DNA from: Rhynochetos jubatus
Lineage: Eukaryota > Chordata > Aves > Eurypygiformes > Rhynochetidae
Assembly (NCBI GenBank): GCA_027574665.1
Contig: CM050654.1
Location: forward strand, 22,388,222-22,452,221
Direction: 5' to 3'
DNA: 64,000 bases
The first letter of the stretch is position 1. The number at the start of each line of letters is the position of its first letter. The position numbers and the translations under genes are program-made. A model generated the notes under the pieces. It was not told where the DNA came from, did no database searches, and worked only from the letters and a program-made list of their open reading frames with translations. This document shows, piece by piece, positions 53,201 through 62,200 of the stretch.

Positions 53201-56200
53201 CTGGCCTAGGTGGAGTACTGATAGAAAGGACAGCTGGCCACAGAATAGAGACCACCTTTTTCGGAGGTGTTTTTGCTTAATACCTACACCAACAGTATGT
53301 AACAGCATGTCTGTTCATTGTTAGTATTAAGGAAGATCTTTACATGTGTCACGAGTGACATGTAACATATGAGCTGCTTTTTCAGCTGGTAGAACTTAGT
53401 GTGCCTTTAGCAAAAAGACGCAACTGTAAACTTTGTTCAGAACCAGAGCTGGTGGGGGAGGCGGGGGAAGAGGCTAGGATGCTAAGTAACAGATGAAGAA
53501 GGAAGAAATAAAATGTTAATGGTTGCACTTGGAAGAAAAAAGGGCACATGCTGTGTAAAGGAAAACAGCATATTACGTGGTCAGCCAATTGCTAGTGCAT
53601 TTTATTCCTGGCTCTCAAATTATTTAGAAAGTACACTGTAAAATGAAAGGTGATTTAAAACTATGTGGTACTGAGTAAAAGGCTGCTGAGACAGCAAACT
53701 TGCAACTTTTCTGTGTGTAGAGCCACAGCCAATTCTGAAGTCGCCAACGGAAATGGGTAAAAGACAAGATCCAGAGTACCTCATGTCATTGCTGGAAGAA
53801 CATCTTCTGTAGTTTGGCCCTTTATCTCTTAAGGTTTAGAGGAAGAAAAGAGTTTAATAACTTAATTTAGCAAAATTATGACACATTAAAAAAACTCCTA
53901 GAGAAAAGCTATTTGTTAAAAAAATTGTATTATCTGTGAATTAGAAAAGAGAACTACTCAGCACCTCTGAGAAATCTGAGCAATCACTGAGTACAGTGTG
54001 AAACAACCAGATGAAATGGTGTGATCATTATTATGCAGTAAATCTGTGGCAAGCTGGGAGTGGAGTCCTAAAGACAATACTCGCAGTTCGTTCTTCAGAC
54101 CAGAAGCCACCACGTTTGAAAATTGAAGTGCGTGTTTTATTTCATGTTTAACGTTCTCAACTAAGTAAATTAAAAAGGCAGTTTGGAAAGGGGCCTCTAG
54201 ATACCTTAACAGTAGCACTCTACTGCTGTGTGGGAAACGCAGTCATTGCTGCATCTGGCAGTGGGCCCCATGACTGTTGTGAAGGCAGCATATTTAGCCC
54301 CAGGGAGAGGGACTGTCTCATATCATTCAACAGCCTTTACTCTGGTTTATTAGAATACGTGTTGACAATCCCTCAAAGGCAGAAGAATGACTGTGTCTTG
54401 GAACGTTGAAAGCAGGAGTATTGGACTGGTTTAAAGAAATGTGATGGTGCTGAAGACAAGAGAATCAAGAAGAATGTAATGCCAAGACACTTCCAGAAAG
54501 GCTGGTTAATTTTATTGCCTCTCTGTCTTTGCAAGGCCTGGAACTTTAAACAGAAGCCATAAGATAACATTAATAATTTGGTGATTTTATGATGAACTGT
54601 ACCGTAGGGAGTAGTGTGTTAGTTTTTACTGTTTTGAAGCAGATTCTAATACTTACTTTGAATATTAATTTTTCCCACTGTTTCATCCATGTCTCTTTCC
54701 ACACTACCAGATATAAACAAAGAGGAATATGACTATTTTGCCTTTTTTCCTTTGTCGTTATTGTCCTCTAAAAATTGTACACTAAAAAATTTCATAAATA
54801 AAAATGAAACATCCATGAAAAATGAAAGAAAAAAGCTATTTAGAATTGACTCTGTTATTTCACAGAGCATAACAAAATGCAAACTCATCATGTCCATTTA
54901 CTTACGCCTTGCACTTACTGATCTGTCTGGAAACAGATTTAGATTGTAAAGAAGATAGTTTTGTTGCTAAGTAAGTTACATTATTTAAGAAACTAGTCAA
55001 ATACAAGAGTTATGGATATGAGGTAACTCAGCAATTAAACACGTAAAAAATAGAACAAAGGAATTCAAAGCCTTAGTCCATTTTACTGCTAATGGGATTA
55101 ACAGCAAGGGAAAACTGCCCATGCAGAGGCTAAGATAAACATCAGAACAGTGTTTCAACCACAGGTCATGTAATTAGTGCATTGAAGCTGGTTTAGGTTC
55201 ATAAAATTGTCTTTTTTAAGATTTTCTTTAATTACATATATCAGGCTGTTTTTCCAGCTTTTTAAGTAGTCAGCAGCTAGCAAATACTTTCATTATGAAA
55301 TCTTAGAAATGTAGAATGAAATGGCAGAGTGTTTGGGTAGCAAATAGTTTTTGGGAATAAGAAGTCAACACTGGTGTCATTTTTCTGTGTTACATGCTTT
55401 ATATCTTTCAGTTAAAGGTAGAATTCTCTCTCTTGCCTCAGCTTTGTAGTTGAAAAACTCCTCCAGCTTCATGTGCTGAGCATGACATCATCCGGTGTGG
55501 GCTATCCCTTTGGTCAGTTGGGATCAGCTGTCCTGGCTGTGTCCCCTCCCAACTTCTTGTGCACCCCCAGCCTCCTCGCTGGTGGGGTGGGGTGAGGAGC
55601 AGAAAAGGCCTTGACTCTGTGTAAGCAGTGCCCAGCAGTAACAGAAACATCGCTGTTATCAACACTGTTTTCAGGACAAACGCAAAACACAGCCCCATAC
55701 TGCTACTGTGAAGAAAATTAACTCTGTCCCAGCCCAAACCAGCACACTGTGTGACAGAAATCAGTATCTGCTGAATCAAATGCCAGTTGCAACTGTTTCC
55801 TGTTGCTGTTTCTATGTGGTTTTATTTCCGCCTTGTACAACAAAAGTGTTAGAGAGCAAAATAATGTAGGTGTAGGTAGCAATTCCCGTGACATAGTTTT
55901 CAAGCATTTTCTATGTGTGCACATAGAAACACACCATTTAAATGTGTTTGCAGCTGTTGCCCCAGAACAGTTTGTGGGTTACAAGGAGCAAGGTGCCTCA
56001 TCTGTCATTTGTGCTGGTGTTTGCCAGTTGTTTATAATTTGCAACTGAAGTGCTGGCATACTGCATGGAGTCTTTTGGCTAAGAAAGCGATGCCTGAGAT
56101 GAAGGGGAGAGAAAGAAGAGCTCCCTTTCTTCTTGAGCACTGGAATGAACATAGCTGGATTTCTCCCTGTTTTCACAAAGCTCGTATTATCTTCTGGGAA

Positions 56201-59200
56201 CTGTGATCATTAGGAAAAGATTTCTTTTCAGTTTTCTGTAATTAGCCAAAGGTGCTCTGGAGGAAAAGATAAAGGAAACAATGATCATGTTGGAGGGTAT
56301 TCACAATTAAAAGCAAGGTGAAAGAAAACAGTGTTTATATTTTTCTGTCACTCATTGTACTCTGTAGTCTAGTATTCATGCTAATACTGAAGAATTTCTT
56401 GTGGCAGACTACCCAAGATGTGAACAGTTATCATGTGCAAATGGAGCGTGTTTTAATGCAAGCCAGCGATGTGATGGCAAAGTTGATTGCAGAGATTCTT
56501 CTGATGAAGCTAATTGCAGTAAGTACCACAGACAGAGTGATCCCAAGCAGATATGCTTTATAGACTCTGTTCTAAAGTTAAAGATGATAGTTTTCTGACA
56601 AATTTCCTGTATTTTTTTCTGTGCTAAAATCTCTTTCAGCACATGGATGTACCAGTACGCAGTTTCAGTGTGCTAATGGAGAATGCATCCCACGAGCCTT
56701 TATCTGTGACCATGATGATGACTGTGGAGATAGGAGTGATGAAAACTCTTGCAGTATGATGTTCTTTTTCCCCCCTCCCCTTTCTTTAACTATTTTATGA
56801 AGAATTAGTTCAAGCAGATAACAGGAAGGAGATTGCTTGGCTAGACAACTATCAAAAGCTAGCCACTGTGCTGCAGGGACTTTTTTGAATGGAAAGATGA
56901 AGATTGCAATGATACTTTGATAGACTTTTTTCAGGTTATCTTTGCTGCTAAGTGCCTGGGTGTGTGCTTAGTATTTTAATTTACTGCATTCAGTGACAAT
57001 TTGCTTCTTAACATGTATAGTTTCGCTTTTTCAGGTTGTTGTAACTTTCTTCATTTCAGCATGGCCCAAAGGTAATTCCTTCACTCTGAAATCTTAGTTA
57101 GATACAGCATGCTATTGCTTTTGTCAAAATTTGCTTGCCTCTTTTTCACATTTTTATTTTCCAATCGATGGAATGGATCTTCTAGAATTATTCCCAGTGA
57201 CTATAATGTATAACTTTACAGACAGATAACAGTACAGATAGTTGGCCTTTAGATGTTCACGTAAGGCCTTCAATTGACTGTTCTGTTTCTGGAAATTTCT
57301 TGCTCATTCTTTCCTTCGTGATCAGGGTATCCCAAAGCCAGAATCATGGCTGTAGAGTTGTCACTTGTGTGACCTGTATGTTTAGAAAGGTCCCCCACTG
57401 ATTACGGGAGTTAGGTTCGTTTTATATTCTGCATTGCAGGAAGGCCACATGTTTCCTTTTAATTGCTCTGTCCTACCAAGGACCTCACACCAGTGTGATT
57501 CCACCCCCTAAACTGCCCCCGCCCCCCCTTGAATATTTCTCTTTTATGTCTTCAGCAATGCTTGTCCTTCAGAGGACCCACAAATGTTTCTGAACTCATA
57601 GTAGGGAATGCTTCCCAACCATGGGGGGCTTTGACATAAATTTTCATTGTTTTTTTTTTTCCCCACTCTGTTTCTCTTAGTACAAGGCACACAAATATTT
57701 TACCTCCTGATGTCTTGAGTATCATCTCCTTCTCATGTCCACCTTCAGGAACCTTGTTAATAATGTGCTCTGCATCTAGTTGCACAATTAATTGAGAAAT
57801 TTAGCTTTCCCTTTTCATTTCTGTGAAGAACCAGAGCATTCTAAATTAAGTTCACACCTAAAACCAGAGCAAGCCAGCAGTGTTTACTAAATATATAAGA
57901 TGTGGAACTGATTCAGTTCTTCAGGAGAGATTATAAATGACTATTCATCTAGGAGACAATATTTCTTTCTAACCTTTTAGTCACTTAGAGTAGTTGATTT
58001 TCTCATATTTCTTTCCTTAGCTTATGCAACTTGCAGAGGCAACTTCTTCACTTGCCCAAGTGGCCGTTGCATTCATCAGAGCTGGATATGTGATGGAGAT
58101 GATGATTGTGAAGATAATGAAGATGAAAAAGGATGCGGTATGTACTACTGCCAACTTCTAATGACGTTTTCAGAGGAAGACCTCACTAAACAACTTATAT
58201 GAAATTTTGGCCAACCAAGATGTTCTGAATCCATGTTAATTCTGTGAAAACCATAGAATTCCACCTCTGCCTGTTATTTTTATTTCTTTTTTACTTATGG
58301 AATATTTTTATTGTTATGTGTGTGAGAGTTATTGCTGTGATACTGAGTATGATGCAAACTAAGTTTAGCATATAACAACATTTTTTTTTCTTTTACATCT
58401 TTCCTTTTTTTATTTTTTTCCCCTGTGGACATTTTTCAGATCATCTATAAAGAGACATGAGGCTCCTAATAACCAAAATCAATTGGTTGAAAATAAAAAT
58501 AACCCAGTTCCTGTCAAGATTTGTCGTGTGAGAAACAGAAATTGTAATGAAAAGTGTGGAATTTTTATCTCTTTAATTGGCCTTTCCTATGCTGAGCATT
58601 ATTCTCTTTATCCAGACAGCCTTTGCATGTTTCAAAACCACAAAACTATAGTTCCATTTCTGGTGCAACAGTCAGTCTAAAGCTAAATGGTTTTACTGTT
58701 TCTAACAACACAGACGACTAAAAGGATTCATGTGTCTGCACAAGTATTGTTTGTATTGTACTTAAAAGGTAAAAGAAAACATGACAAGGAAGTATACATG
58801 ATGTTTCTTTTATAGTCTTTCCCAGTTGTGTGCAAGAACCAGAAACTGAATAATGAAGGACAGAGATGCTTTGGGAAGCTATTAGGGAAAAAATTCTAAG
58901 TATTATTTGAAACATACTACTCAGTTATTCTCATTTTTCTTTTCTGTAGAAAGTGGTCACCATGAATGCTACCCGGGAGAGTGGGCCTGCCCTGGGTCAG
59001 GGCATTGCATTCCCATCGGGAAAGTGTGTGATGGCGCTGCGGACTGCCCTGCTGGAGAAGATGAAACGAACATCACTGCGGGCAGACATTGCAGTACGTA
59101 TTAGATTCAAAAGCATACGTTGACTAGAAATAAACATCAGCACTGATAGCTTTTTACATTTGACTTTTGTCTCCTAAGCAATGCTGAAATTTTGGGAGCT

Positions 59201-62200
59201 CGCAATTTTTGTTGGCAGTGTTTTGACTGGATGGTCTGAAGGAGGCACATATGCTGTGAACAGACTGTTCCTTTTGTAAATCTGTACGTGAAATATCACG
59301 AATAAGGATTTTGAACTCACTGTCCACATCTAAAAATGTGTTCGGCATGGTAGGGAAAGGTGTGCTATATGCCTCTGTGGTTTAAATAGCTGTGGTTTCC
59401 CCTTTTTTATAAGTAAGAAGGAATGCAGTCTACACATTGGAACACAGGACTGAATTAGTGTATCCTGAGTCTTGGCTAAGTCGCTTAGATTAGATTTTTC
59501 AAAATATCTTTTCACCTGGATGTCTGGTTCTCCAGTCAGTGGTCTACTGGTTATCACTGTTGGAGGCAGTAAGTATGCATGGTCCCTGCTCATTTCACTC
59601 TTATGAACATTGATTCCCTCTGAGAATTAGGACCAGGGTATTTCACATTTTTAATTTCTAGGAAGAGGAAAATTCCTATTAATAAAATCATACTTTTTGG
59701 AATAGGAGGGCAGAAAAAATAATAGGAAATTAAGCATTCTTGTAAAAATATGTCTCTGGCTTTGCTGAGTGGTTTAGTAGTAACATCAGGTGTGGGCTGC
59801 AAAGCAAGGCATTTAACAGAGGAAATTGAGGAAGAGGAAGATGAAAAGGAAGAAGGTGGAAGTCAGCAATGCCTTACATCATAATTTGATCACCTATCAT
59901 TGAATTGCTTATTGGTAGTAGTACGAGGAAAAGGAGAAGTGGTGACAGGAATAAAGAAGAAAGAGGAAAAGGAGAAGTGGTGACAGGAATAAAGAAGAAA
60001 GAGGAAAAGGATAAAGAAGAGTTTGTCCAGGGACACAACCCAACCAATATATTCTAATATATTGCAGTAATGTAATGTAATTCCTCTTAATATAATGTAG
60101 TAGGGCTTTTTCTGCATAAAAGAGTAAATTATGAGGTTACGTGCCAATAAATGGAATTCGAGGATGTGTTGTTCACGAGTGGGTCTTGTGCATTTGCAGA
60201 TGGCTTTCTCTGTGTAGCTTTTTACATGGTACTTACCAGTGGTGCTTCATATAAGATTGATGCTTATCCTTTATCTCCTTTCTGAAAATCTATTGTAAAC
60301 AGTAGCTTATCTTCTGTCTTTCATTTCCTTGCCTGCACGTGTATAAGCATTTGTGATTTTGTGGAACTTTAGACATAATTTCCTGTGTGGGGTGGTTTTA
60401 AGAAGTTATTCCTGAAATTTTAGACTCATCACAGCAAAAACTATAGCTTTGTAACCGTTAGTAAGAGAAAAGCTGGTAATACATGTAATTGTATTTCTGA
60501 ACTGTTTTGTTTCCTTTTTAGACATATCGCACTGTGCTGCTCTGAGTTGTCAGTATCGCTGTCATTCTTCTCCATCAGGAGGGATGTGCTATTGCCCTGC
60601 AGGATATACAATAAGTAGCAATGACAGTCGTACTTGTATTGGTAAGTGAAGTACAGTGATTGCAGATATCTAGTACCCTCTTACAGCTCATTGGGAAAGT
60701 TTCGATTCCAGGAAGGCAAGTAATTTCCAAATGGGTGGATGTACTGGCAAATAGAAAATCTCAAGAGCCAGCAAAAGAATAAAAATGTAAGTAGCACAAT
60801 GGACAGCATGGTGACACAGAAACAAACCAGAGAGATACCATAAAGATCTCTTTCAATAAGACTATTAAAAACATAGCGAGAGCATGATTATGTTTAAAAT
60901 GATTTATTCATGGATGGCTGTTTTATTATTATTTTTTAATTATAAAATTTTTTTTGAACACCAGGCTATCTTCAAGACCGGGCTGGATGAGGCTTTGAGC
61001 CACCTGATCTAGTGAAAGGTGTTTCTGCCCATGGCAGGGGGGTTTGAACTAGATGATCTTTAATGTCCCTTCCAACCCAAACCATTCTATGATTCTATTA
61101 AATGTTTAAAACCAGAAGGTCCAGTAGGAAGAATATTTGAGATCTCACTTTCTCCTTTTCTGGCTTAACAGTAGAATTACCATTTTCCAGCAATGTAATG
61201 TACTGATTCTACTCAGGATTTCAGGTGTAGGAGGTCAGACTTTTAATGTCAGAACCATGTGTTAAGTAGTGTCAGACATCTCCTGGCCTTTAAATAACCA
61301 CAGATAGGATGAAACACCAGTGTTCAGATCTGCTTTTTTTTTTTTTTTTTTTTTAAGAAAATCAGAATTTTAAAAATCCTTGTTTTCAGTAGAGGACTAG
61401 TTAAACATTTCACAATTGTAGAAGTAAGATTCTGCAGCAGCTGTGGAAAATGCTTGTAGAGCACATATGTGAGAATTTGCTGGGTTGTTCTAGCTGCAGG
61501 CTGTACCTGTATGGTATTTTGTATGCCAAAGCAAACTTCTTTATACTTTTTGCTGGCTGATTCTGGTGCACAGCCAGCTTGTAACTGGAAATCAGACACC
61601 TGTTAGCATGGTACACAGACTGAGCTAATAAACACTGCTTTTTAGCAGGACTTAATAGCTTGACCAGCACACTAACATAAAGGTAGAGCCCCCCTTCAGA
61701 GTGGGCTTAAGTCCAGCCACGTGTGTGTGTGCAAAGTGTACAGATCTGTTGCAGGAAGAACACTGCATAGGTATATTCTGTATTGTGGAAAGTAGACAAT
61801 CACCTCCAGTAATTTTTCCGCTTCTCCTGACAGGTGTGTTTGTTGTGGCTTTGGTTTTTTTTTTTGTTTGTTTTGTTTGTTTGTGTGTGTGTGTGTGTGT
61901 TTTTTGACAGGGGGAGACATGGGTAGGCCCCATGGCAGTAAACATCAGTTGTTTTGTTATCTAGAGATAGAAAATTGAAACATTTGTGGAAAAACATACA
62001 AAACTTCTTTTCCCATGTCACGGTTTTGCAAACAGTTATAAAGCAAGCAGAGAGGACCAACTTGCAGCTTCCCAAATATAATGACATCCCTTTTATAGAA
62101 AGCATTGTTTATAAATACGCCTTATTCACTTGACAGATTTTGATGACTGCAAAATGTGGGGTGTCTGTGACCAGCTGTGTGAAGATCGTGTGGGACATCA

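Larger units (their letters stand above)
60642..62136 (+). other. LRP2: LRP2 intron 9
   Basis: About 1.5 kb. It carries a sense-oriented CR1 3' end, a 21-T run at 61334-61354, and a T/GT tract at 61855-61905. The frames in 61.3-62.1 kb are by-products of these tracts. Confidence 0.9.

Noticed and set aside
61652..61945. Frames rich in Thr/His/Lys around 61.7-62.1 kb (-)
   Set aside because: Translations of the GT and T simple repeat, not a gene.
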